Shown piece after piece: positions 1-12,214 of a stretch of 64,000 bases of DNA. Position 1 is the stretch's first letter, and every line of letters begins with the position of its first letter. The notes under the pieces were generated by a model. That model saw only the letters and a list, made by a program, of their open reading frames with translations, did no database searches and was not told the DNA's origin. The position numbers and the translations under genes were made by a program. The stretch lies in contig NC_092523.1 in the NCBI RefSeq assembly GCF_037038585.1, forward strand, positions 34,635,501-34,699,500. The letters run 5' to 3'. This DNA comes from Patagioenas fasciata. Its lineage: Eukaryota; Chordata; Aves; Columbiformes; Columbidae.

Positions 1-755
1 CCCACAACTAAACTACTTAACCAACTCTATTATAGATTTCACCCACTTTCTCTCTGCTCACACCCCCCCAAAAAAAAAAATTAAAATAACTACAAACAAT
101 TCGAATGTGAAATAAAAAGGCTGAGGCTTACTTTGCTCTTTCATCAACAAATCCCACCAGACCCTTACCTCTTATGCAATATTTGGTTTAAAAAATATAT
201 AACTTCTACCGATACACTGTCATACAAGCTTTAATTTAAAAACCTGACACAAGTCACATTTAAAATAAAATTAAAACACTTTGACTTTGGTAGCACTGCT
301 TTCCAAAATAAAGTCAATGATGAATGTTAGCAGTTGCTTTTGCAACCAAAGGCTTCCCATGTATGTCAGCCTTACAGGTGCTTTAGGAGAAGCAACGGGG
401 CTTAACAACCTGTGTCTAATTTACAGACTTTATTCACCTGAGCCCCCTAATTAGGTTAGGAGTCTTTCAGTGAGTCTTCTCACACAAATAGAAGTTATTC
501 ATAGCGAGCATCTGCTTTTGTATTTCAAGCACAGACAACACAATGTATAATGTTCATATATATTTTAGGAGCTCCAAATATTTTGGTAGGGAAACCTTTC
601 TTTTTTCCCCCAGCAGGATGAAACTACATTCATTGTGATCTCTTTTTAAACAATGTATGTAAATGATAAAAAACGTACCACAGATACAACTGCACTGTAG
701 AGCAAGACTGCCCACAGTCACAATGCATGGAGATGCGTGCAACAAAAAGTTAAGA

Positions 756-816
756 TAAAATAAAATAAAATAAAATAAAATAAAATAAAATAAAATAAAA
801 TAAAATAAAATAAAAT
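756..816. repeat. (TAAAA)n microsatellite
   Basis: About twelve uninterrupted copies of the 5-bp unit TAAAA. They directly precede the CpG-rich block. The array is almost perfect, so it is probably polymorphic. Confidence 0.97.
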
Positions 817-835
817 GTAAGAAGGAGGCACCTGG

Positions 836-1078
836 CACGCAGGCGCACTCCCCTCCCGGCTGTCAACGCTGATTCCGAGCAGGCAGCTGGCGCCGGCCCC
901 TGAGCGATGAGCGAGAGGCCGAGCGGGTCCCCGCCGGGGCTGTGGCAGCACAACGGGCGGTGGGGCAGGAGTTCCTGCCGGGACAGCCCCTTCCCGCCCC
1001 TCCACCGCCCCGCGGGCTCTGCGGGGGCTGGGAGGGGGTGGCCGGGGCTGCCTCTGAGAGCGACACTGCGTGTGGGAA
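836..1078. other. Isolated CpG-rich block
   Basis: About 240 bp rich in C, G and CpG dinucleotides, with several G and C runs, sits abruptly in AT-rich DNA beside the TAAAA repeat. No gene start recognised in this window belongs to it. It could be a promoter or first exon of an unannotated transcript, an intragenic CpG island, or a fragment of a GC-rich repeat. There is no splice or coding evidence either way. Confidence 0.5.
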
Positions 1079-1264
1079 ACGTTAATTCTCGGTGTTCATC
1101 GTTCACATTTCCAAAGTACGGTCAAGCAACAGAGATGAAAATTTGGACTTAATAAATAAATTATCTTAAATTATTTATTATAGCTTTATATTTAGAAACA
1201 AAAGATCGCACTCAGAATCATCAGACTGGATTGCCATATATACTTGAATGCCACTTTGCATGTT

Positions 1265-1270
1265 TTTATT
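1265..1270 (-). terminator. CFAP96: Candidate poly(A) signal of CFAP96
   Basis: The plus strand reads TTTATT, which is AATAAA on the gene strand, about 52 nt after the CFAP96 stop codon. A second AATAAA lies near 1174-1179 on the same strand. Which one is used cannot be told from sequence. Confidence 0.5.
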
Positions 1271-1321
1271 TCCTTTGTTGACAGCTCACAGTCTAAAAAA
1301 TGTACCCTTCACCTTTTGTAT

Positions 1322-4300
1322 TTAATAAAATGTCAGCTGTGGATTCTTGTAGTTGTTTGAATTTAATGATCTGAAATGTAAATGAAGAGAAACGTATTAG
1401 ATTTTTGTAGAATATCACTGTAAGTTACAAGAGTTTTTGTAAAAATGAAAAACTGTGGTACACCCACTCCTGCAATTAGATTTAATTACTTGGATCCTCA
1501 GGAAGTTAAATTTATTTCAAGACAGCTCTGTGTGAGAACAAGAATCTACACTAGCAAAATCCAATTATAGGATTACAGTCCAAATATCAGAAGATTTCCA
1601 TTGGAAAGTACATAAAGAACTGTAATTCAGTGGGGAAGCAGATGATGTGAAAAATGTTTTACCATGTTTCTTAAAATCTGTGAGCCTCATACTTAGAGTA
1701 AATTCAGCTCACAGTTCTCATTCTATTAAACCTAGTAATAACCAACCAAAGATAAATACATTCCTCGCAATTCTTAGGAAGGAAATAGTAGTGCAGAATA
1801 TGAAACACCAGTTTTAATTTCTCTCTGTGGAATTTCTGTTGGATATGTGAGACTTTTCTCTTTAAAAACATTTTTAATGTGTCCATCATAAATGTACTGA
1901 TACTTCACAATCAGTCCCCACCTTTCAATTTTGAAGCCTATTTCATATACAGTTAGGGTTTTTTCCCAACAAAAACATTTCATTTGGGAACATGAGTTTT
2001 TATTCTGTTGATAAAACAATAATACAAACAATTATACTGATAAGAAGGCTACTCAGGCCAAGCTACCACTCTTTTTTCCTTTTACTAGTTTAATAACATC
2101 TGTGCACAACTCATGGCAGGTTGTGCTTTCTTACATCAGTGTTGGTAGTTACCATGCTTTTTGGTGTACTAAGAAGTTACTTTCAATTCTTTCTTACTTT
2201 CCATTAGTAATGAAAAACAAAGTGGAGTAATATGTAGCTTCTGGTTCTGCCTTGTCATTGTAAATAAAAACTTCACACCTGCAACTTAAAAAGTGATTAT
2301 GCAAATGCCGATACATGGTGAAATAAAGGAAATAGAACAACAATGGATGAATAAGGGAGGTGCATATCTTGGACTTCACATATGATATGTAAAAGGTAAA
2401 TCACAAATGTGAAGCAGATTCCCCTAAGAGAGTTTTTCAATCTTTAATCAAGTATTTCTAAAATATTTCATGCTACTCATGGAGTATGCAAAATAATATG
2501 CTTAACTGATCTACATGCAATCTTAGAAGTCTGCATTTGAAAGTGATTTCTCTAAATAACTAAAGAACAGTCTTGATTTTCTGCTTGAATTATAACAGAG
2601 CCAAAACCAGAAAATAAATTTAAGTACAAAGGTTATAGCTTAGTAAGATAAAAAAGTAAAGAATGATGTGCTTATCTATCTAGATACATACACTGTGTAC
2701 TATAGATCTTGTCTAACATTGTACAGTGAGATGTTTGTAGTTAGAAATCCAATCTGAGTGCCATTGTTTCAAAAGCTTCCCAGGCTTAGGGTACCTAATA
2801 ACACGTTTGCCAGCAGAGGGAGCCAATTTTATTCTAGAAACTTAACAGAAGACAAAAAACAGAGTTTTGTTTTTAACAGGAACTTTCCTGGTCTTTTTAT
2901 ATTTATCAAGTCAGAAAAGAATAAAAAACAATTTTTCAGTGACATCTGTATAGCATGACCTTGAAGGTCTCTATGATATGTATAGCCTTATAACGTAAGC
3001 TGAATTTGCAGAAGAGAGCACGAATAAATTTTGAAAGCCAAGTACCTTATACATTTCTTACCTTTTTGTTAATAATTCATTCCTTCATTTACTCAATTAT
3101 TTTAGAGACTAATAAACAGCTGTGCTACAGACTTGTGGTAGACAGCATACATGAAACATGAACTCAAAGGAGCTTACCTTGTGACATTCAAAGCTATTAC
3201 GCTTGTAACGGGTCTGCTTTTTGGGCCAGGAGAAGGATGAAAAATCTTTCGTTCTGTACTACTTCTGAAAGGCTGAGTTTTTTTAGTTATATAAGGTTCA
3301 GTGGAATGACTTGGGTAAGGATCAAATGTGCCTCCTTTCATGCCTCCCGGCTGAAAAAAACAAACAAACAAACAACTTTTCAAAGTGCCAATCTACAACA
3401 TAATTGAGATGATTAAATATTTTTCATGCAAAAGCAAGTAAGAATACTGAAGAACAGACTACATCATATTATATATTTTAAAAATTCTTTAAATCACAAT
3501 GGAAACTTTAAGGAAAATTTTAGTTATTATTTTGATTAATTCTTAGTTTAAAATGTTCTTTTGTAAGTCTACATTTTGAGGATAGGACCTTGAAAATGTG
3601 ACAGAAAAAGTAAAAACATAACTAACTGAAATGAGCTATGTTGTGGCAAAAGAAGGGAATTCCAGTGTCACTATTAGTTTACTAGTACACCTCCATGTTC
3701 AGTACTGGTGCAGGGATTTTAATGTACAGCAGGGCTCAGGCATTATTATCAACATGCTTTCTGACATACAGGATTGAATACAATATTGGCTTTTCCCGTA
3801 ATGTTACATCCACTAGTACTACAAGAGGGGCAAATTTTAATTAAAAAACATGCAGATACCTGATTAATTCTTTGCAATCCCCTAGTACAGCTAAACCCCA
3901 CAGTCTGCTGAAGCTGCATTCCTGAAAAGTGCAGCAGTAAGTGATTCAACCAACAATAAAGCAACTTTTCCTGTAAGAATTTATACAGCATAAAGTATGC
4001 AGCAGCTTGGGTAGTACAGCTAATTTAAATATATGGGAAAAGCATATATGGTGTGAAGGATGCGGTGCATGGAGCAGGATCACCAGCACTGGCGGCCAAA
4101 CGAGGTGCTGAGTTGTTACCAGCTAACATTTCTGAACAGATTTCCATTCTCAAAGATCTCAGCTGCCTCATCTATGAGTCCGAACACCCAACACACTTAT
4201 TCATGTGTAAGCATTTTTGCTGTCTCTTTCTGAACAGTTATATTTTTCTTGCTTTCATCATCTTCCTCAGATGAATCGATGTCAGTCAAGTCAAGGGTGA

Positions 4301-7300
4301 AGGACATCACGATAGGAAAAGAGTGGTTAGCACAGTATTAAATGATTGACAATGGAACTCCAAAATGAAGAGCTGAAAAGTGACAGATTAAGGGGTGTTA
4401 CTGTATTGAGTATCTGGAGTCACTGAAGAGAGAGATATTTATGCAGCTTAATCCCATTTCAAAGTGAAATTAAGTTTTCGCCTAAGGAGAATGGCATAAA
4501 TTGAGTATCTCATCTCAAAAAAATATATCAAGATGGAATGTTTGATGGAATGGGAAAATATCCATTTAGCTTTTACGAAATAATGACACTAAACAACTGG
4601 AACTAATGAACTATATTCCTATATAACCTTCATAGTAACGCCAGGCTTTATTTTTTATGCCCTCTAAGCCCTTCCACGTATATTTATTCCTACCCTTTTC
4701 CTCCTTTTCTCCTAACTACTGAGGAGTTGGCAAATTCTAAAGTGGATTCCAAATTTGTGTCTGCTGATGAACAAGCAACAGGTAACTCCTGAGTTTATTG
4801 TGCAGCCTTTCCCTGAGCAGAGGGACTAACCTGAGCTTTTCTGCTCCTTCCAGCCATCCATTCCCATGACACTTCTGGGAATTCTCTTTTAAATGTTTGT
4901 CTATATAGGCTGAGAGCAATTAGCAGGTTCAAAAATAATGAGTGACTGACAAGATTCCAAAATAGGACAGTATTTAATTTTGCTACAGTAATCTAGTCTT
5001 ACTGTCATTTATTGCATAACCTTCTGCTTTGTATCTTTTTATGGTCTATGCAATCAACTAACTGTATGTTAACTGCACTACACAGATTTTTAAGAGAAAC
5101 ACTTTTTTAGGGTACATGAAACTGGTTAGTAATTGTTGTTCAGTCTAAAATGATTCCATTGCTTTGTAAATTGAAAACAAAGTAAATGGAATAATATCTT
5201 TTCTAATAAAAACAAGACATTATTAGCAAACCCAAGCATTTATTTCTATCCTATGTACTGTAAGCAAAGCTTTTAACAGGAAATATCTGAACACTTATCT
5301 TTTGCCTCCAGTAGCTAAAAGACAAACTAACCTTTTTAGCAGGAGAAGGTGGTATGAAAGGTGCTGCAATTAGCTTCTCTGTAAGTGGTTTCTTCAAAGG
5401 TGGCAAAGGTTTGTCACTAAAATAGGGATTCTCATCAAAATACGCCTGGGGATATAGATTTAACTTGAAAGGCCCTCCTTTAAGCAACCGTATATGTTCC
5501 TCTCGCGCTTTCTGTAAAACAAAAACTTTGAAAGAAACAATCTTGAGGATTTTTACTGTAGGTTATTCTAAGGGAAAAAAGGAAAGCATTGGAATTTAGT
5601 CTTGGAGAATGTTCACTCTAACTTTCTTTGCTCTTGTTTGATGATGGGGGTATTTTATATACCCACCATGTATAACTGAACATAGCTTCACTGACCAGGA
5701 AGCACAACAATCACTATGAAGGTATGGTAGGAAAATGTCAGGAAAAGCGCTGTGCATTAAAGATGTGTCTAACAGTATTGTATACCTGTATCTTGGGCAT
5801 ATACACATACACGCTTGAAACTTCTGCCTGCCTGCATCCCAGCTGTTCACACTTGGGTGGGCACAAACCACTAACTTTTAGGTTAACAGCCAATTACACT
5901 AATATATAATAAAGACAAATATTTTTACCTTTGCATTTATTCTTTCTACTTCATACCCATCAGCTGCATGAGGATATTGTTCACCTATGGTAAGGTTTGG
6001 ATAACTGTGAAAACAAAATGAATTACTTAGATATTCAAAACTCAAGAAACATTTAATAAAATACTCTGCAAGAAGAAATATTGTGAAGTTACCCATATCC
6101 AGTTCCTTTCTTTCCTGGATTAGTATAAAAATTCTTCCCAGGAGGAACGTATTTTTCTCTGCCCCTCAGTTGTGGAGTGAAGTACGGAACCGGACCTCCT
6201 ATGGTTCCATAATAGGTGCCAAGTCCACATCTAAAAATAGCAAATGAACACATTAATTAATGTTTTGCAAATATTTCAGGCTTTCCATATCTAGGAATGC
6301 TAAACCCAAGTAAGCAGAAAACCCAAGCAAAAAATACATCTCAAGAGTTAAACTTAAAACCAGATAGGGTCCACTGTCCATGGCTCTACTACTACAGCAA
6401 TTCCGTGTGCAGTATTATGGGCAAAAAAGAAACAAGATGACAGCAGAGATGGAGTTTTAAGGAATCATAATAATATAAATATGCTTAATAAAGGTTGTTT
6501 TAATTTCACACCAACAAGGTGAAGTAACAGTGGTAGAGACATATTCACAAGCAGAGACCCAGAGGACAGGTTAAACAGGCTTGATGCTTGATGACAAGAG
6601 GACAGTCTTTCCTGCAAGTTTACAGAGAACAGTAAGTTACTGTGATAATGGAGTGGCAAGCAACGTTGGGTACCTGTCTGAAAGGGTATTTTTCTGAGAG
6701 ATGTTAGGACTAGTTAACTTTCTGTCTTGTCACAGAAGGAAAGTAAAAGGAGGCACAGCTCACATAGAAGAAACACCTCTGCCTACAAAGCTGCAGGAAT
6801 TTGTAAAGGCTGTTTTTCAAAGACCACGTTGGAAATCAGTATTTGCTGACAAGCATATGACATGCTCTCAAAGTACATGATCATACAGCTGCTAAAGGAG
6901 AAAAGCACCAAGACAAACTAATGAAATAGCTGAATGGCAATTTGGTCCACTAAGCTGCAGCTACAGTGGTCAAAAAAAACTCCAACCAGCCAACTCTCTG
7001 TCCCCATGTCCCAAAAACCCAAAACAACAACAACAAAGTAACAGGGGCTACTGTCTGAGATCTGGCAACTACTCCAGATAATCAAGGTAATCTCCTTTGC
7101 CTGTACTGTCTCCAGTTATTGTGGGGAGAGAGTAAAGTGTCTCAATGAGTTCCTACTTAAAAGGGCAATTAACGAATACTGACATGACTAGGATGCCAAG
7201 ATAACATTGTCATCTTTGCACAGAACACTAACCTGCCTGTTCATTACCCTCTCTTTATTTAGGGACTTCATATATCCATATATAGAAAAAAACAAGCAAA

Positions 7301-9742
7301 CTGACAATGCACAGACAACCTTTATAGCACATGAATATCCAACAGAAAGCTTACACACTATGTCTTACATTCCTATTAAAAGCTAAGATGTTTCTGTAAC
7401 ACACCCCAGAACATAGCTAATCCTTGCATCCTAACATATGGATAAAAAATAAACAAGAGGTTACTCTCCAAACTTTTCAAAAGCAAAGCTGCAGAAAGAT
7501 ACGACTAAATATCACCATGAGACTGCAAGAACGAGGCCCTGTACACAGACTGAATCTTCTTGTCTCATATTGCAACAAGAACAAAACAAGATTGTACAGT
7601 TATAAATGCCTAACCAGGCTCTGTCTGGTTTCACATGTGAATGATAATAGTTATATGACCTCAATTGCACTAGTGTCATTTTGTCATGCAATTAATGTTG
7701 TGCAAATAGCAAAGATGCATTCATTTTAATATTTTCCACATATTCCTCAGCTCTGTAACATCTTCTGATCATCTGATAGGATAACTGGTATTTTTTCTAG
7801 CAAAAAGATAATGGATATGGATTTGCTGAGTGGAAAACATTGCACATGGATAATGGCCCCTTTTCCTACTGTCTGTGCAATATATATGCCATCTCTATTT
7901 TTGAAGGCTCAGAAATGGGAGGGAGAGATATTGTATCTGACAAGCTCCAACAGATTTCCTCCTAAATCAAAATGAAATATTCATTTGTTAATTATCCACA
8001 CACTTTCCCCATAGCCATCTTCATTTTCATTGAAAACAAAACGCTAAAGGGTAAGAAAACTGCTTGGAGGAAAAAAACAAAAACAAAAACAAAAAACTGA
8101 ACAACCAAAAAACCCAAACAAAACCAAAACATAAAAAACACACAAACAAATACAAAAAAAACACAACCCAGTAATTACAAGCAAGCATCAGGACCTGATT
8201 TCTACCTGCATTCAGCCTTACCTGTGTTGCTGCTCACAATTCTTTGCTCAGCACTAATGCTACATTGTATAAAACAATACCGTAGTCTCATTACAAGCTT
8301 TATAAGAAACAATCTGTGAAAATCAGCTTTAGCATACAGAAAATAAAAAAGGGCAATTTAAAACATTTTCACAACACTTACGGCCATTTGTCTCCGTTAC
8401 TGGGAATGAAAGCTTTGCCCAAATTCTTCTTTGCTTCTGCCAATCTATAGCGTCTCCTTAGCTGAACAGGGTCTGAGTAGGCTTCACCTTCGAAAATCCT
8501 CACAAACTCAGGATCAAAATAACCTGCCTGCAGAGCTGACATTGTTTTTGTCCCCCCAGGTAGCATCTGTCTGTTCTTGGTCGCAGCTTCATTAAAAGGG
8601 CCTTTAAAAAATAAGCACTGTAAATAACTGTTCAGTGTTAAGTGCTTCTCTTAGCCTGCATTAAAAAACTAAGGTCTGCATCTGGGCAGCTCAAAGAATA
8701 TGCTACAGAGCATTTTACTTGTAAATCGTGCTTGTAAATGGTTGTGTCTGGAAGACAATGCTTTGAGAAGGTATTTGTAGCACTTAATTTCAGTTTTCTA
8801 CCCCATGCACTTGCTTTAAGGCAATGGAGAGAGACTGGTTACTCCAGACTACAACCCACAGCTAGAGCTGATGCCTATTTACATACTACGAGTAACACTT
8901 CAGAGGAGCATCTCTCCTTCCCACTGAGCATAGCCCAGCAGAATAGATGAAGTGCCTTTGGTTGGGTTTTGAAAGCCCAGCAGCTCAGTGTGGCAGAAGC
9001 ATATCAGCCAGGGTTCTGGTGGACATGTTCATCACTGACACAACACCACAGAAGAAATGTCTGTATTGAGAAGCCAGGATTATTTTGCTTTATCACTTCA
9101 AAGCAGCTACTGAGGGTTAAACTCCGTAACCTTACTAATTGCAAAAAATACCTTTCTCCATGGGTATTCCAGCTAAACAAGAAAAGGAGGACATTCTTTA
9201 AAAAGACAAGATGGGGAATCTCACACAAGTCAGCTCAGAACAGAAAAAAAATTGCAACACTGATTTTAAAATACTGACAATGTAATTGCCAATAAAATAA
9301 AATAAAACCTGCTGAAAGAGCACACAAAAACCACTATTGTTTTTCACAAAAGAAGGAAAATACTGGCTACTTGCAGATAATTAATATGAAAAATAAATGT
9401 ATACACTAAAATATTTTATCAGCCTATTATGCATATGTATTTTTCAGTTTTACTGGATTTTTTCTTTCTTCAACATATTCATTCCAACATATCAAGCCTT
9501 TCTCTTAATAGTACAGACCTGAACAAAAAATATGCATGAAAAAACACTTTCCTTTAGCAAATAAAAAATAAAATTAGAAAATAGTGATTCTGAAAGTAAA
9601 TGGATACTAGGGCTGGTCTCTATCATAGTGATTAAATGTACTTACGCATATAACATGAAACATATTTATCTCCGATGGTGACATAACTCATTTCACTGAA
9701 GAGGCCAATCCTCTCCATATCACTTTTCCCTTCCACGGGCAT
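1322..9742 (-). CDS. CFAP96: CFAP96 (C4orf47), cilia- and flagella-associated protein 96
   Basis: Coding exons in transcript order are 9646-9742, 8382-8601, 6093-6230, 5929-6004, 5332-5511, 3178-3350 and 1322-1370. They sum to 933 nt (310 aa plus stop), close to the human length of 309 aa, and phases match at every junction. The start at 9740-9742 opens MPVEGKSDMERIGLF, matching the family. Recognisable blocks follow: MLPGGTKT...AGYFDPEFVRIFEGEAY in exon 2, YYGTIGGPVPYF and NPGKKGTGYG in exon 3, and GGMKGGTFDPYPSHS with FHPSPGPKSRP in exon 6. The tiny last exon encodes SLNSNNYKNPQLTFY then TAA. It was found by phase and by likeness to the human C-terminus. The protein has no enzyme motif, signal peptide or membrane span. 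The family is associated with cilia and the centrosome. The coding start exon has upstream acceptors (AG near 9835 and near 9771), so at least one non-coding 5' exon is expected, probably in the 12.2-12.9 kb island shared with UFSP2. Confidence 0.93.
3351..5331. other. CFAP96 intron 5
   Basis: This is AT-rich intron sequence without a known repeat. A protein-like acidic stretch at about 4190-4320 (minus strand) is discussed as a finding; it has no splice support. The (CAAA)n tract at 3357-3377 lies just upstream of the acceptor of coding exon 6. Confidence 0.6.
6231..8381. other. CFAP96 intron 2
   Basis: An intron of about 2.15 kb with no recognised gene or transposable element. It ends in an A-rich, low-complexity run of CAAAA/ACAAA-like units at about 8066-8165, next to the exon 2 donor region. 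Confidence 0.6.
8066..8165. repeat. A-rich (CAAAA)-like low-complexity tract
   Basis: About 100 bp of A runs separated by single C residues. This is an impure pentameric or hexameric repeat inside CFAP96 intron 2. Confidence 0.85.
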
Positions 9743-9842
9743 GGCTGGATCTATGTGACAGTGCACTGCACTAGAAAGGGTTGAAGTATCTTTGTTTATT
9801 TGTTCTGCTGCAAAAGTCTATAAGCAGTCCACACCTGTAAAC

Positions 9843-11710
9843 AAGAAGTTTATTTAAGTAAAATGCAAGAAATTTTGGTTAACAGTGTTAGCAATAAATA
9901 TAATTTGAAGAAAGTAATCTACAATATGATTGACAGCTTTGGTGCTCATAAGACAAATGGACTATTTGGCTTTTAGACACCGCTGTATCTCCTCTACTAA
10001 ACAAATTCAAAACATGAGCAGAGAGAGAAAATCAAACACATTTGCAATAGAACTGGAACAACTTATTTAATTCATATAGTTCGGGTCAAAATTTTATAAT
10101 GGGTATCTTCATGAAGATTACTAAGATGACAGGTTTTCATGGCATTAACAGCTAGTGATAAAACATGCTGAGCAGCCTCCTTCTTCATCTTGTGCGTCGC
10201 CTCTAGCAATAGTTTTCAGTCACTTTCTAATAATGGTACAGAAGGTCAGTGTACGTACAAACCTGGGGTAAAACATAAAAGTGCAATTTTGGAAGCTCTC
10301 TAACTACTCCAAGACCTGGTCATGGTAAATATCTCCAATTTCTTCTTGTTTTTAATGCAAATGATTTACAGTAAATATAAGGTTTTCCTCATCATTGCTG
10401 TCATTGAAGCCTGACAGAACTGAGGAAAATGCCTGGTCAACAAGCGTAAGGAGCTCAAGGGCTTGAATAGAGAGCAGGCTTAGTACAAGGATTACCAGGG
10501 ATCTGATTCCCAGGAGCAGAGATGGGAATCAGAATCAGCTAGAGGATGAACTGCCTTGAGGAGGAGAACAATGATGTATGGTTAAGTTCACCAGGAATGG
10601 AAATTAAGTTCAAATAAATTGGTTAATATACTAGGAAAGCTATTTTTGGAAAGTCATTAAATATAAGAATTATCCAAAAATTCAAGGTTATGTGAACAAA
10701 GAGCTGGAGTATCTGTGTCCATACAGCACAAAAGAGAGCAGAGAAGCTAAGACATTAGGGTGGAATACAGATTAAAGACAATATAGATTGAGCCCCATGT
10801 TGGTGTTAACTATGGGGGCAAAGGCAAGATGGAAGAATGAAAATAACTTGGGCAGCAGAGAACTCTGAGAGATTAATATTACACATTAGCTGTACCTGGC
10901 ACAGGAGCACAGAGTAGAAAAGCAGCAGCATAGCAGTTGAAATATACATAATAATATAGATTTTATGTCTTTTATTATACGGAAAGGCTAGCCACATTTT
11001 GCTTATGCTCAGCACGCAGGATGAACAGCATACAGAAGTTTTAAAAAATTCAGAGCAACTTTTTTGCAACATGCAGAGGTTCACGCAGCATAAGATGCAG
11101 CATACCTTCATTAGGTAAAGTCAGTACTGTTCTTTGATTATTGGCAAATCTACACGTTGAGTAAGGACCCAAAGGGCAGGTAATAACAAATAGCACTGAG
11201 ACCACAGAAACCTGACCCTTGGACACAAACTTAAGGGTTCACTGTTATGAAGCTAGTTGGCATTAATGATGAGGAAGCTAGGAATAATTTATTAAAATTT
11301 ATCAAATCTATTAAAAAAAAAATAGACCTAGCAATAAATTCCACAGTGTAATAAAAAGATTGTTGATCAAGGGATTAATGGGAGGGATTTTTGGACCTCA
11401 GCAGTTCGATGCAACTGAAATGTTAACAAGGTGGACGAGCCTGGCCCTGAAGCAGCAGTATGGTGGGGCAGCAGGGCAGGCTGGCACGAAGCTGGAGTGT
11501 CTCCCAAGGAATCTGTACGAAAAGTGAGGAAATACCAGCACTTCGCCACCAAGCACTGATGCCAAATAAACTGGATTAAGTACAGCTGTGGTTGCCCAAG
11601 CTAAAGAAATCTCAACTCTGCACACTGCCCCACACTGCCCCACACTGCCCCACACTGCCCCACAGCCCAGCAGTGAGTGCAGCTGCACCACAGGGTGCGG
11701 AAGGCCAGTG
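9843..11710. other. CFAP96 5' intron or upstream sequence
   Basis: This stretch lies between the CFAP96 start exon and the CR1 element next to the shared promoter. It is probably the first intron of CFAP96, because the start exon has splice acceptors in front of it. I see no conserved coding sequence. A 10-bp tandem repeat lies at its right end. Confidence 0.5.
11621..11666. repeat. 10-bp tandem repeat (CACACTGCCC)
   Basis: Four exact head-to-tail copies of CACACTGCCC occupy 11621-11660, followed by a partial copy CACAGC. The array generates long but meaningless open frames on both strands. Confidence 0.97.
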
Positions 11711-12208
11711 AATCACAGAATGATGGAATTGTTTTGGTTGGAAAAGGCGTTCATGATCAGAGAGTCCAACCGTTAACCTGACACTGCCAAGTCCACCACT
11801 AAACCATGTCCCTAAGAACTTCATCTACGTGTCTTTTAACCGACTCCAGGGATGGTGACTCCACCACTTCCCTGGGCAGCCTGTTCCAATGTCAGACAAT
11901 CCTTTCTGTGAAGGAATTTTTCCTCACATCGAATCTAAACCACCCCTAGCACAACTTGAGGCCATTTCCTCTCATTTGTTACTCAGGAGACCAACCCCCT
12001 CCATGCTACAACCTCCTTTCACGTAGTTGTAGACAGCGATAAGGTCTCCCCTTAGCCTCCTTTTCTGCAGGCTAAACAGCCCCAGTTCCCTCAGCCGCTC
12101 CTCATCAGACTTGTGCTCCAGATCCCTCACCAGCCTCGTCGCCCTTCACTGCGCTCTCTCCAGCACCTCAATGTCTTTCTTGTAGTGAGAGGCACAAAAT
12201 TGAACCAA
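11711..12208 (-). mobile_element. CR1 LINE, 5'-truncated, J-like type
   Basis: On the plus strand the element begins with AATCACAGAATGATGGAA, the reverse complement of the CR1 3' end. It then runs through recognisable CR1 3' UTR landmarks: TCCAACC, CCTGGGCAGCCTGTTCCAAT, TTGAGGCCATTTCCTCTC, GATAAGGTCTCCCCTTAGCC, CTCAGCCGCTCCTCAT and CAATGTCTTTCTTGTAGTGA. At about 500 bp it is the longest CR1 here. It stops against the CpG island of the CFAP96/UFSP2 promoter. The wording fits CR1-J-like families of Neoaves; the subfamily call is from memory. No target-site duplication was seen. Confidence 0.92.
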
Positions 12209-12214
12209 GAGGGC

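Larger units (their letters stand above)
1..1264. other. Intergenic sequence downstream of CFAP96
   Basis: This is AT-rich sequence beyond the 3' end of CFAP96. It contains a pentanucleotide microsatellite and an isolated CpG-rich block, listed separately. In the human order CCDC110 and PDLIM3 would come next on this side, reading toward this region, but I could not recognise an exon of either. The short open frames here are chance frames running through the TAAAA repeat and the GC-rich block. Confidence 0.6.

Noticed and set aside
907-1152. Plus-strand frame through the CpG-rich block, considered as a CCDC110 or PDLIM3 exon
   Set aside because: No coiled-coil, PDZ or LIM signature and no convincing splice sites.
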